From DASPSR01 sp035516175 (GTDB taxonomy: Bacteria > Nitrospirota > UBA9217): DNA of 42,071 bases. Of the stretch, positions 34,948 through 42,071 are shown one piece after another (within the stretch, counting starts at the first letter, position 1; every line of letters begins with the position of its first letter). The stretch covers positions 1 through 42,071 of the forward strand of contig DATJAO010000006.1 in NCBI GenBank assembly GCA_035516175.1, given 5' to 3'. A program made the position numbers and the translations under genes. The notes under the pieces were generated by a model, which was given only the letters and a program-made list of their open reading frames with translations, did not search any database and was not told the DNA's origin.

Positions 34948-36875
34948 GATTTAGGTTCCTTCAATATATTTTCCCCTTTCGAAGAGGGTGGCGTTTCGCC
35001 GCCTAGCCAGCGGAAATAGCGTTTGATCTCTCCATAAAAATTGTGAGCATTATACCGGTGACAATCAGCTTCCCGTACATAGCCGCACAGCCAGGGAGCA
35101 GCCATGCGTCGCTGGGCCCCTCCGAGCTTTGAGAGTATACGGACGAACAGGAACAGCGCCCCAAGCAGGAAAGCGAGCGCGATTGGTACGAACACTGCCG
35201 CTCCGCGAAGTTCCTGCACCCCGGATAGCGGCCCGCTTGAGATCGACATGGCATCAGCAAGGACAGCGTCGAAGCCCTGTCCGCGAGCAGCGAAAACCTG
35301 GTGCATGAAACGAAACGCGACGGAAGGCACGATGCCGAGAGCTACGCAGACGACGGCGAGAAGGACCTGCGGCAGCTGCATGATCCAGGGGACTTCGAGC
35401 CCGCCCCGCCTGGCGGCCTTTTTCATTACCAGGGTGCTCGGCCGCGAGAGGAAGCTCACACCGAAGAATTTGATGAATGAAGCAAGGGTCAGGGCGCTGG
35501 TTAGAATTGCTATAATCGCGCAGACTGGAAGATAAAGGGCAGCGCCGCTGCCTTGGACCGCAGCAACGTAAATGCTCCATTTGCTGACGAAGCCGTTGAA
35601 GAGCGGGACGCCTGAGATGGAAAACGATGCAACGAGGACCGTGATTGCGGTGACGGGCATAAATTTCATCAACCCTCCCAGTTTGTTTAGATCCTGGGTG
35701 TCAGTAGCGTAAAGCAGAGAGCCGGCATTCAGGAACAATAAGCCCTTGAAGACGCCATGATTCATCACATGAAACAGGGCGCCGAACATGCCTATCGCGG
35801 CAAGCCCCGCGAGTCTTTGATCACCAGTAGGGATCAGGGCCATGCACGCGCCAAGTCCCAGAAGGATGTAACCGATCTGGCCGATGCTGTGGAAGGCGAG
35901 CAGTCGTTTTGACTGCTCCTGCTTGAGCGCCTGCATGGTGCCTGAGAACAAGGTGATGGTGCCTAGTACGGAGACGATCATGCCCCAAACCACGAGCGGG
36001 TAGGATGCCCATGCGGACGATGGCACCAGCCATAGAAAATAGCGCATGAGGCCGTAGACACCGGTCTTAATCATGACCCCGGAGAGCATGGCGCTCACCG
36101 GTGATGGCGCCGCTGGGTGAGCATCGGGAAGCCATATCTGGCCAAATGGCCACATGCCCATTTTAATGCCGAACCCTATCAGGAACAGGGCAAATGCCAC
36201 CATGGTCGCGCCGTAGTTCTCGCTGAGGAGGATGGGAATGTTGGCACTCAATGAGTCGAAATCATATTTCAGCGCCGCATGTTCTGCCGATGCGCTTGCG
36301 ACAGCGAGCAACTCGGCTCCGATCATGGTAGCAATACAGGCGATCTCCATCATGACGAGATACTTATTCGCGGCGCGGATATTCTGCGGTTTCCTGTTCT
36401 CATACCGGATCAGCGCATACCCGGAAAGCGTCATGAGCTGCCAGAACAGGAAGAAGAACCACATCATGTCCGTGGTGCTCAACAGGCCGTACATTGCCGC
36501 GAGAAAGAGCAAAAAATGAGGATAGTACCGCGCTGCACCATATCCCGAGTAGGAATGCAGGTATGCGATGGAATAGAACGATGCTGGCACAGCGATGAAG
36601 GCGGCAAGCAGGAGAAAGATCGCGGACAGGCCGTCCACATGAATGCGCAGGGCAAATCCGAATTTTGGGAGGGACCAGACTTCAACCGGATGCGGCGAGG
36701 GCCCTTGCGTCAGCACCATCGCAACAGCGGAGCAGATCAGGACAGCTGATGCCAAGGTGATCAGGAAAGCAAGACTGCCTGCTGCGGTCTTGTTCCGTGA
36801 AACGAGGAGCGATGCCGCAGCCCCTGCGATGCACAGCAGGATTGCCGACAGGACTGATGCTTCAGGAGTCATCAT
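34944..36875 (-). CDS. hyfB: Hydrogenase ion-pumping membrane subunit (HyfB/HycC, NuoL/M/N-like)
   Basis: About 643 residues and about 15 membrane helices, of the Mrp/NuoL antiporter family. Conserved pieces are HVDGLSAIFLLLAAFIAVPA, the FGIKMGMWPFGQIWLPDAHP loop with its Lys, PSPVSAMLSGVMIKTGVYGL, the HVMNHGVFKGLLFL helix with His and Lys, and the C-terminal cytoplasmic CGY...YNAHNFYGEIKRYF typical of HyfB. It would couple electron flow to proton or sodium movement. The start is taken at the first of two adjacent ATGs (36873-36875), preceded by GAGGTGA; the second is equally possible. It is the only antiporter-like subunit in the cluster, as in the smaller Hyc-type complex. Confidence 0.94.
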   Translation of the reverse strand: MMTPEASVLSAILLCIAGAAASLLVSRNKTAAGSLAFLITLASAVLICSAVAMVLTQGPSPHPVEVWSLPKFGFALRIHVDGLSAIFLLLAAFIAVPASFYSIAYLHSYSGYGAARYYPHFLLFLAAMYGLLSTTDMMWFFFLFWQLMTLSGYALIRYENRKPQNIRAANKYLVMMEIACIATMIGAELLAVASASAEHAALKYDFDSLSANIPILLSENYGATMVAFALFLIGFGIKMGMWPFGQIWLPDAHPAAPSPVSAMLSGVMIKTGVYGLMRYFLWLVPSSAWASYPLVVWGMIVSVLGTITLFSGTMQALKQEQSKRLLAFHSIGQIGYILLGLGACMALIPTGDQRLAGLAAIGMFGALFHVMNHGVFKGLLFLNAGSLLYATDTQDLNKLGGLMKFMPVTAITVLVASFSISGVPLFNGFVSKWSIYVAAVQGSGAALYLPVCAIIAILTSALTLASFIKFFGVSFLSRPSTLVMKKAARRGGLEVPWIMQLPQVLLAVVCVALGIVPSVAFRFMHQVFAARGQGFDAVLADAMSISSGPLSGVQELRGAAVFVPIALAFLLGALFLFVRILSKLGGAQRRMAAPWLCGYVREADCHRYNAHNFYGEIKRYFRWLGGETPPSSKGENILKEPKS

Positions 36876-36962
36876 GCATTCACCTCTGTAACGACCTTTG
36901 CATCTTAGTACTCTCCATGATGAAAGGAATCCGTTACGACGAAGTTGCAAAAAGGCAAAAAA

Positions 36963-37571
36963 TCAGAATTCTGGGGTTGAAGTTCTCAATACTTTGCGTT
37001 CTTCATGCCTTGGCGATTTAGATCCTTCAAGTATCGTTTTATAAGCTTGTGCATTCTCTGCCTTAATTCTGGCATCATTCCATATATCGCACAACATCTC
37101 CTCGAGGATGTCCTTTGCCTTCTGTACGGCCGGAGAAAGTCCGTGCACAGGCTTAAGCGATCCGGGCTGGACACCGAGAAGCCACACGCACGTTCCTCCA
37201 CGTGCCGTGATACATTTTGCCAACAGGCCGAGGGAGACCTTGTGGGTCGAGATCTGCGGGAACCGGGATGCAATCTCATTCGCACCGAGGAATATCACCG
37301 AACCGGGCTCCCCTCTGAATTCAACAGCGTCAAGGAAAACCAGGTGATCAAACCCCCTTTCAGTCACGGAACCGGTCATACGTTCCGGTGCGGTACCTGC
37401 ATTGATTACATTCTGGGCAAGTGAAGCATGTCCCAATCGAATCAACCGCTCCGCTATCGCATCAGCCAGCTTTACCCCAAAACCGTCATCACCGAAGTCC
37501 ACACTGCCGATCCCCATCAGGCAGACGCGGCCCTGAAAGCAGTGTCCTAGTTGTTCCCGCAGATCGGGCAT
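36963..37571 (-). CDS. hycI: Hydrogenase maturation endopeptidase (HycI-like, M52)
   Basis: A 202-residue nickel-dependent protease that trims the large-subunit C-terminus. The family start CLMGIGSVDFGDDGFGVKLA has the conserved metal-binding acid (GDDGFG), FLDAVEFRGEPGS carries the second acid, and STHKVSLGLLAK holds the His ligand. The usual GN of the GxGN motif is GS here. It is about 40 residues longer than typical; the last ~18 residues are encoded by a stretch that looks like an intergenic repeat. The ATG shares one base with the stop of the preceding gene (TGATG). Confidence 0.9.
   Translation of the reverse strand: MPDLREQLGHCFQGRVCLMGIGSVDFGDDGFGVKLADAIAERLIRLGHASLAQNVINAGTAPERMTGSVTERGFDHLVFLDAVEFRGEPGSVIFLGANEIASRFPQISTHKVSLGLLAKCITARGGTCVWLLGVQPGSLKPVHGLSPAVQKAKDILEEMLCDIWNDARIKAENAQAYKTILEGSKSPRHEERKVLRTSTPEF
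36985..37020. repeat. Degenerate repeat forming the 3' end of hycI
   Basis: CAATACTTTGCGTTCTTCAT and GCCTTGGCGATTTAG resemble the arms of the other repeats ('CTTTGCG.TCTT..GCCTTTGCGG'). They fall inside the last codons of hycI and encode the tail RHEERKVLRT. Confidence 0.4.
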
Positions 37572-38422
37572 CAGATGTCCTCTCCTAGCTTTTTGATCTG
37601 TTCATAGGTAAATACCGGACCGTCGGTGCATACATACGCCACACCGATGCAGCAGTGGCCGCATTTGCCGACGCCGCATTTCATGTACCGTTCCAGTGTC
37701 GAGACGATGTTTTTCTCCTCGAATCCCAGATCAAGCAGGTCATTGATAACGAACCGGAACATTACCGGTGGCCCGCACACAAAAGCAATGGTGTTGTCCA
37801 CGGGGATCTTAACTCCCGGCTTTTTGAAGAGGCTTCCCACTACGCCGATATTGCCGGTCCAGACGTCGGTGGCGCATGTCCTGTCCACGGTGAGGCTGCA
37901 TTCGACGGCTGTGGCCTGCTCCCATTCGCGGAGATTGGACACGTACATCAGCTCGCTTGGGGTTTTCGAGCCGTAGTAGATCTGAATGCGACCGAATTTA
38001 TCGCGGTTATTGAGCGCGTACACAATGCAGGAGCGGAGCGGAATCAGCCCGATTCCACCGGCAACGAATACCAGGTTCTTTCCCTCATAGGCATCCATGG
38101 GGAAGCCGTTTCCGTAGGGGCCGCGCACACCGAACTTATCGCCTGGATTCAGTTGATGGAGCGCTGATGTGCAGCTGCCGACGGAACGGACGGTGAAGAA
38201 TGTCTCCTGCTCAGTGGGGCTGGGCGGCAGCGAAGTAGGAAATTCGCCGACTCCGAAGAGCGAGACTTGGGCGAACTGACCGGGCCGGAATTTCTTGAAT
38301 GCCTTTTGTTCCGCCTCGTCTTCGAAGTGCCAGTAGAACGTCTTGACCTCGGCGATCTCGTCGGTCACGCGGTCAAGGATCGCGGTTTTCGGCATATAGA
38401 TGTTCTCAGTCGGCATGAGCAT
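37571..38422 (-). CDS. FAD/NAD(P)-binding 2Fe-2S subunit (sulfhydrogenase gamma / AsrB-like)
   Basis: A 283-residue flavoprotein of the ferredoxin-NADP reductase superfamily. It contains the FAD-binding barrel (RPGQFAQVSLFGVG and TVRSV), GPYGNGFPMD, the nicotinamide-binding half (FVAGGIGLIPLRS and FVCGPPVMFRF), and a C-terminal 2Fe-2S motif KCGVGKCGHCCIG plus C near VCTDGPVF. It matches the diaphorase subunit of soluble sulfhydrogenases and anaerobic sulfite reductase B, exchanging electrons with NAD(P)H. The start could be Met1 (38422) or Met3 (38416); both overlap the end of the dicluster gene. Its place inside a group 4 hydrogenase operon is notable. Confidence 0.92.
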   Translation of the reverse strand: MLMPTENIYMPKTAILDRVTDEIAEVKTFYWHFEDEAEQKAFKKFRPGQFAQVSLFGVGEFPTSLPPSPTEQETFFTVRSVGSCTSALHQLNPGDKFGVRGPYGNGFPMDAYEGKNLVFVAGGIGLIPLRSCIVYALNNRDKFGRIQIYYGSKTPSELMYVSNLREWEQATAVECSLTVDRTCATDVWTGNIGVVGSLFKKPGVKIPVDNTIAFVCGPPVMFRFVINDLLDLGFEEKNIVSTLERYMKCGVGKCGHCCIGVAYVCTDGPVFTYEQIKKLGEDI

Positions 38423-39485
38423 CAGACTCCAGTGAAGCTCTGCGGATCATCTCGACCACATTCGGCATCCCCACATCCCCATGGCATACGGCGGCGCACC
38501 GACCGCATCCGACGCAGGCCATGGAGAGCTCCCGCTGAATGAAATAGTGCGCCAGCTTCCGGAAGAACCGCCGGTTGCGGCGGTCATGTACGGCGCGGCG
38601 CGGATTGTGACCGCCGGCCATGCGCGTGAATCCGGCGAGGGCGCAGGCGTCCCAGATGCGGACGCGTTCGATCTCGTCAGATCCTGTCTGGTGATCGGAA
38701 ACCGTAAAGCAGGTGCAGGCGGGACATACATAGGTGCAACCGCCGCACTCAAGGCACCGGTTGCCTATATCCTCCCAGGTCTTGTCGAGGACCGCTCCCT
38801 GCGACACATACCGGACGGTTGCGGAAAACCAGCTCGTGGTATTCTTGAAATGTTTTCTTACCTCGTTCAGTATGGCGATGCGTTTTTCCCGGTGTGCTTC
38901 CGAGCCACGCTTGAACATGCTATCCGTGAACAGCGCCTCGCCTGCCGGCGTTCCCGCGACAACCATGAACTCGTCCCCAAGGTCCATGAGCTGCAGATCA
39001 AAATGGTCCTGTGCAGCCGGTCCAGTGTCCGTGCACAGGCAGAAACATTCGTTATTGACGTCCTCTCCTGGTATGGTGCAGACGACGTTGACAAGGAACA
39101 GGTTCCGACGTCGTTTCTCATAATAGATATCGCGGTATTCGCGGCCCAAATAGAACCGGTCGAGGTGGTAAATGCCGGCCACATCGCAGGAGCGGATACC
39201 GAAAAGGGCCCGTTTCGATTCGCGGTACGTGGGTTCGATCAGGAGATCGCCGTTGCTCCTGCGTACGGTGAGCAGTCGTTCCATATGCGGGAACACGAAG
39301 CTCTTCGGCGGATAGTAGGGATTGGGCAGATGGATCTCGAAGCGTTCACGGTTGTCGTCGGAGATGGACTCGAAGAAGGTGTCACGGCCGCGTCCCCGGA
39401 ATGGCGCAATGACGTCATAGCCCTGCCCCTGGAGCAGGTCCGCAATCTTAAGGACATCATCCCGGTCAATGATGCGGGCCTTCAT
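38406..39485 (-). CDS. Dicluster 4Fe-4S subunit (sulfhydrogenase beta / HydB-like)
   Basis: A 359-residue protein from the ATG at 39483-39485, which has an AAGGAGG ribosome binding site and overlaps the upstream stop by four bases. The N-terminal ~230 residues resemble the coenzyme F420 hydrogenase/sulfhydrogenase beta fold (FGIRSCDVAGIYHLDRFY). Two 4Fe-4S motifs lie in the C-terminal third: CLECGGCTYVCPACTCF and CVGCGRCAAVCHGDVGMPNV, the last ending with His-Gly in place of Pro. In soluble sulfhydrogenases this subunit wires the flavoprotein to the hydrogenase. Pairing with the following FAD/2Fe-2S gene is standard for that module. Confidence 0.9.
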   Translation of the reverse strand: MKARIIDRDDVLKIADLLQGQGYDVIAPFRGRGRDTFFESISDDNRERFEIHLPNPYYPPKSFVFPHMERLLTVRRSNGDLLIEPTYRESKRALFGIRSCDVAGIYHLDRFYLGREYRDIYYEKRRRNLFLVNVVCTIPGEDVNNECFCLCTDTGPAAQDHFDLQLMDLGDEFMVVAGTPAGEALFTDSMFKRGSEAHREKRIAILNEVRKHFKNTTSWFSATVRYVSQGAVLDKTWEDIGNRCLECGGCTYVCPACTCFTVSDHQTGSDEIERVRIWDACALAGFTRMAGGHNPRRAVHDRRNRRFFRKLAHYFIQRELSMACVGCGRCAAVCHGDVGMPNVVEMIRRASLESDAHAD

Positions 39486-41509
39486 GCGGCCTCCTTTTCC
39501 AGGCGCACCGGCAGCAGTTGTACCCCTTTCTCCTGGACGACCTGAAGCTGCCGGAGAACCTGGCCAACGAAATAGGGTACATAGACAGTGCCACACATGA
39601 CTTCCGGCGTTACCCTCGCAGCTGTTACGGAGGAGCCGCTGGTCGTGCGCAGACGGATCTTTTCCCCGTCGCGGATGTTATACCGCTTTGCATCGCTGGT
39701 GTTGATCTCGACAAAGCCGTCCGGGTAGTCGAGCAGAAGCATGCGGTACTCGCGCTTGAGCGTTTCGCTGTGCTTGATCAACACGTTCTGATGCCAGTAA
39801 TAGAGTGAGTGGCCGAAGATCAGCGTGAGCGGATACTCGTCGTTCGTCACAACTGGCTGGGCGGGCTTCTCGATCGGTATGAACGTGAAGCTCTGGCTGG
39901 GATGGCCCGGGGCGAAAAGGAATTGCGTGCCCATCGGATGTTCCCGGGTGCACGGCCACTGGCGTCCGTAGTCATGGCTCAGGTTCTCGTAGTTCGCACC
40001 GCTGTAGAATGGCACCGCCATGCCGATCTCATCCATCACGTCAGCGGCAGAATTGTACTTCCAGTCCGCTCCCATGGCCCGAGCAACGCGTATCAATTGC
40101 TGCCACGCGGACTCAATCCCTGGCGGAGGATCTATCACTTTATCGGCGATCTGAATGCGGCGTTCCGTACTCGTGAAAGTGACGCGTTCCTCGCCAAATA
40201 CCGCGGTCGGAAGAACAACATGAGCGTACTTGCAGGTTTCGGTCAGGAACACGTGCTGCATGACCACAAGATCGCACTGGCGAAGTGATTCCCCCGCCTC
40301 GCTGATAAATGCGGTGCTCGCCGGATCGTACCGGCAGAGCCAGACTGCCCGCACCGCTCCCTCGCCGCGGTGAGAAAGCACCCATTTTGCACTCATGCCG
40401 CGGCGGTGCGGGATCGATGTCTCCCACATTTTTTCGATAGCCCTTCGTGCTCCATCGTCCCCGACCATGCCGTATCCCGGCAGGCGGTCCGGCAGCATGC
40501 CCATATCGCACACGCCCTGAAGGTTGTTGTGTTCGGTCAGCGAAAAGATGCCCCCGCCGTCTTTGCCGATCTGGCCGCAGAGCAGACAGAGGTTTACCAT
40601 GGACTCCACGGAATCGTGCTCGCGCGCTTCGATGCCTGTCGTGTACAGTATTGCTGCTGACGCTGCGCGCGCGTAGTCAAGGGCAGCAGCTTCGATCTGA
40701 TCCGCGGGTACGCCGCAGGCCTCGGCGGCCATCAACAGGTCGCAGTCGCGTACTGACTCAAGAAACGCCTCATAGCTGGAGCAGTGCGATCTAATGAACG
40801 GCAGATTCATCAACCCGCGGTCCACAATCACCTTTGCCATGGCACCGAAAAGCAGCGACACCGTACCCGGCTTGTGCTGTAGGAACAGATCGGCGCTTTC
40901 TGCCACGCGGTGACGGCGAGAGGCCATGACGATAAGCTTGGCGCCCTTCAACTTTGCGCGAATTACTCTGCCGCCGATCGTAGGCAACTGCCTGCCGAGG
41001 TCGACGCCGCTTACGATGATGACGTTGCTCCGGTCCAATCCCTGAATGGAATTCGTCGTGCCCGGCGTGCCGATCATCTTGAGCAGGACATTGAGCGCGT
41101 AGTTGCTGTACACGCCGGCTCCATGGTCCACGTTGTTGGTCTTCATGACCGCACGGGCCAGCTTCTGCAACAGATAGGACTCTTCATTCGAGCAACGGGG
41201 GGAATTCAAGAAAGCAATCGAGTCGGGCCCGTGGGTGTCGCGGATCGCCTTCAGGCGGTCCATGATAAAACCGAATGCCTCATCCCAGGTCACTTCCTCA
41301 AGTCGGCCGTTTTTTCTTAGCAGTGGTTTCGTCAACCGGTCCGGCGCATCGATGACCTCGTGGACGTGCCAGCCACGCACACAGATTCTGCCTTCATTGG
41401 CGGGGTGGGACATACTGGGAGAGACGCCTACCACGCGATTCCCCGACGTCTCAAGATAAAGTCCACAGCCGACGCCGCAGAAAGTGCAGGTCGTGAGCCT
41501 ATGAGCCAT
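39482..41509 (-). CDS. Formate-dehydrogenase-like molybdopterin subunit with degenerate active site
   Basis: A 675-residue member of the molybdopterin oxidoreductase superfamily, closest by eye to FdhF-type formate dehydrogenases. The N-terminal 4Fe-4S ligands are intact (C8, C11, C15, C43), and pterin-binding segments such as NNLQGVCDMGMLPDRLPGYG and the C-terminal domain are present. The catalytic part is not: where FdhF has HCAR-x-Sec/Cys-His the sequence reads VDHGAGVYSNY, placing Y134 and S135 at the metal-ligand and His positions, and T325 stands where the active-site Arg of FdhF (VRGQNNVQG) should be. Formate oxidation is therefore doubtful. It is the first gene of the hydrogenase operon; AAGGT precedes the ATG. 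The upstream 200 bases hold a TATAGT box but no convincing full promoter. Confidence 0.88.
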   Translation of the reverse strand: MAHRLTTCTFCGVGCGLYLETSGNRVVGVSPSMSHPANEGRICVRGWHVHEVIDAPDRLTKPLLRKNGRLEEVTWDEAFGFIMDRLKAIRDTHGPDSIAFLNSPRCSNEESYLLQKLARAVMKTNNVDHGAGVYSNYALNVLLKMIGTPGTTNSIQGLDRSNVIIVSGVDLGRQLPTIGGRVIRAKLKGAKLIVMASRRHRVAESADLFLQHKPGTVSLLFGAMAKVIVDRGLMNLPFIRSHCSSYEAFLESVRDCDLLMAAEACGVPADQIEAAALDYARAASAAILYTTGIEAREHDSVESMVNLCLLCGQIGKDGGGIFSLTEHNNLQGVCDMGMLPDRLPGYGMVGDDGARRAIEKMWETSIPHRRGMSAKWVLSHRGEGAVRAVWLCRYDPASTAFISEAGESLRQCDLVVMQHVFLTETCKYAHVVLPTAVFGEERVTFTSTERRIQIADKVIDPPPGIESAWQQLIRVARAMGADWKYNSAADVMDEIGMAVPFYSGANYENLSHDYGRQWPCTREHPMGTQFLFAPGHPSQSFTFIPIEKPAQPVVTNDEYPLTLIFGHSLYYWHQNVLIKHSETLKREYRMLLLDYPDGFVEINTSDAKRYNIRDGEKIRLRTTSGSSVTAARVTPEVMCGTVYVPYFVGQVLRQLQVVQEKGVQLLPVRLEKEAA

Positions 41510-41678
41510 AGCCGACCTTTTTTAGAAGGGGAACATGTAAAGACGAGGCCATGCGATTCTTCTCCATCGTTAACCCAGACAGGCCTCCGGAGACGAATTC
41601 TCAAAGAATTTTGTTTTATCGTGAAGAGATCCGGAAGCGCTACACTATACTATAGCATAAAAAAAATCATTTCTCAGG

Positions 41679-41707
41679 TTGCAATAGGCTTTCTATTTTA
41701 CTATAAT
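41679..41707 (+). promoter_or_regulatory. Sigma-70-type promoter directly abutting the spore-coat-U-like gene
   Basis: -35 TTGCAA (41679-41684), 17-base spacer, perfect -10 TATAAT (41702-41707). The ATG at 41713 is where transcription would be expected to begin, so the message may be leaderless. Confidence 0.6.
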
Positions 41708-41712
41708 CGTGT

Positions 41713-42071
41713 ATGAAACGCCGTTACAACAAATTAAAACTAAGGTATATTCTGCCAATAAGTTTCTTTATAATGATGAGCGCGGTGGATGTGACTTATG
41801 GCGCTCCGATGGTGTGTTCTTTTGTCGGTTTAAATAGCGGCACTATATCATTTCCCACCCTCGATCTATCAACTGTGGGTCCTGTTTATGGCACCGTTAC
41901 TTCGAATGTGCAATTTACATGTAGTAAGAACATTGCGTACACCATCACGAGCTGCCCCGCGAGCATAACGGGCAGCGGGTTCTCGACGGCGGCATCGATC
42001 CCTGTTGGCATCTCGATCCTTCAAACGGCGTATCAGAATGCGAAGGCAGGCGCTCATTCCGATACCATTAC
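41713..42071 (+). CDS. Spore coat protein U (SCPU/Csu pilin-like) family protein, partial
   Basis: The first 119 codons of a secreted protein; the gene runs off the right edge. A basic start and hydrophobic core (LRYILPISFFIMMSAVDVTYG) form a signal peptide. The mature part has the SCPU pattern: an early Cys in MVCSF, strand-rich middle (SGTISFPTLDLSTVGPVYGT), a Cys in VQFTCSKN, a Cys in TSCPAS, and the closing AGAHSDTIT, like the AGxYSDTVTV strand of the family. Such proteins are subunits of archaic chaperone-usher (Csu-type) pili or secreted coats. Chaperone and usher genes would be expected further right, outside the window. There is no ribosome binding site; the promoter lies against the ATG. 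Confidence 0.82.
   Translation, partial: MKRRYNKLKLRYILPISFFIMMSAVDVTYGAPMVCSFVGLNSGTISFPTLDLSTVGPVYGTVTSNVQFTCSKNIAYTITSCPASITGSGFSTAASIPVGISILQTAYQNAKAGAHSDTI

Noticed and set aside
38481..39545. Plus-strand 354-codon open frame opposite the dicluster Fe-S gene
   Set aside because: Antisense shadow of a well-supported gene with clear Fe-S motifs and a strong ribosome binding site; the shadow has no recognisable domain.
39482..41509. Possible selenocysteine (in-frame TGA) in the FDH-like gene
   Set aside because: The frame is continuous with no internal stop; the position of Sec in FdhF is a Tyr codon here.
41869..42057. 62-codon minus-strand frame at the right edge
   Set aside because: Antisense to the spore-coat-U-like gene, which has a signal peptide and family pattern.

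Overview
The window is a gene-dense chromosomal segment of moderately high GC from a Gram-negative, probably anaerobic bacterium. Pointers are lipoproteins and an outer-membrane barrel, a membrane-bound group 4 [NiFe] hydrogenase, a class 1B (NAD-linked) dihydroorotate dehydrogenase, a DHH-CBS-nucleotidyltransferase fusion of the kind known from Aquifex and deep lineages, and a PEP-CTERM remnant. Nitrospirota or a former deltaproteobacterial lineage would fit; this is inference from gene content, not a phylogeny.

Layout. (a) 1-5.4 kb, minus strand: xerD, a DHH/CBS/tRNA nucleotidyltransferase fusion, a Na/Pi symporter-PhoU protein and the first codons of a YjbQ protein. (b) 5.5-17.8 kb, minus strand: a nearly complete pyrimidine operon read pyrR-pyrB-pyrC-(phosphoesterase lipoprotein)-carA-(radical SAM)-carB-greA-pyrK-pyrD, preceded by a promoter, a PyrR-binding hairpin and an intrinsic terminator, i.e. 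a PyrR attenuator. A decayed sigma-54 activator lies just after pyrD. (c) 18.1-18.7 kb: a flavodoxin-fold reductase. (d) 18.9-24.6 kb, plus strand: ABC ATPase, double-FtsX permease, LolA-like periplasmic protein and outer-membrane barrel, probably one envelope lipid/lipoprotein transport unit. (e) 24.6-29.5 kb, minus strand: HEAT protein, HD-GYP protein and REC-PAS-GGDEF protein, a cyclic-di-GMP module in which the first two share an N-terminal domain. (f) 29.5-30.8 kb: a gene graveyard around an intact tRNA-Ala(GGC), with remnants of a hydrogenase-type Fe-S subunit, a tyrosine integrase and a PEP-CTERM protein. (g) 30.8-41.5 kb, minus strand: nine genes encoding a formate-dehydrogenase-like subunit, a dicluster Fe-S subunit, an FAD/NAD(P)-binding 2Fe-2S subunit, a maturation protease and five membrane [NiFe] hydrogenase subunits. 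(h) The right edge holds the start of a secreted spore-coat-U/Csu-type pilin-like gene.

The most notable system is (g). It looks like a formate hydrogenlyase, but the formate-dehydrogenase-like subunit has replaced the Cys/Sec ligand, the neighbouring His and the active-site Arg, and a sulfhydrogenase-type diaphorase pair is built into the operon. A NAD(P)H-linked, proton-pumping hydrogenase whose 'FDH' subunit acts as an electron relay, or on another substrate, is more likely than classical formate hydrogenlyase. A second theme is a set of degenerate, sometimes nested, intergenic repeats that reach into or abut reading frames (hycI tail, barrel N-terminus, LolA-like start).
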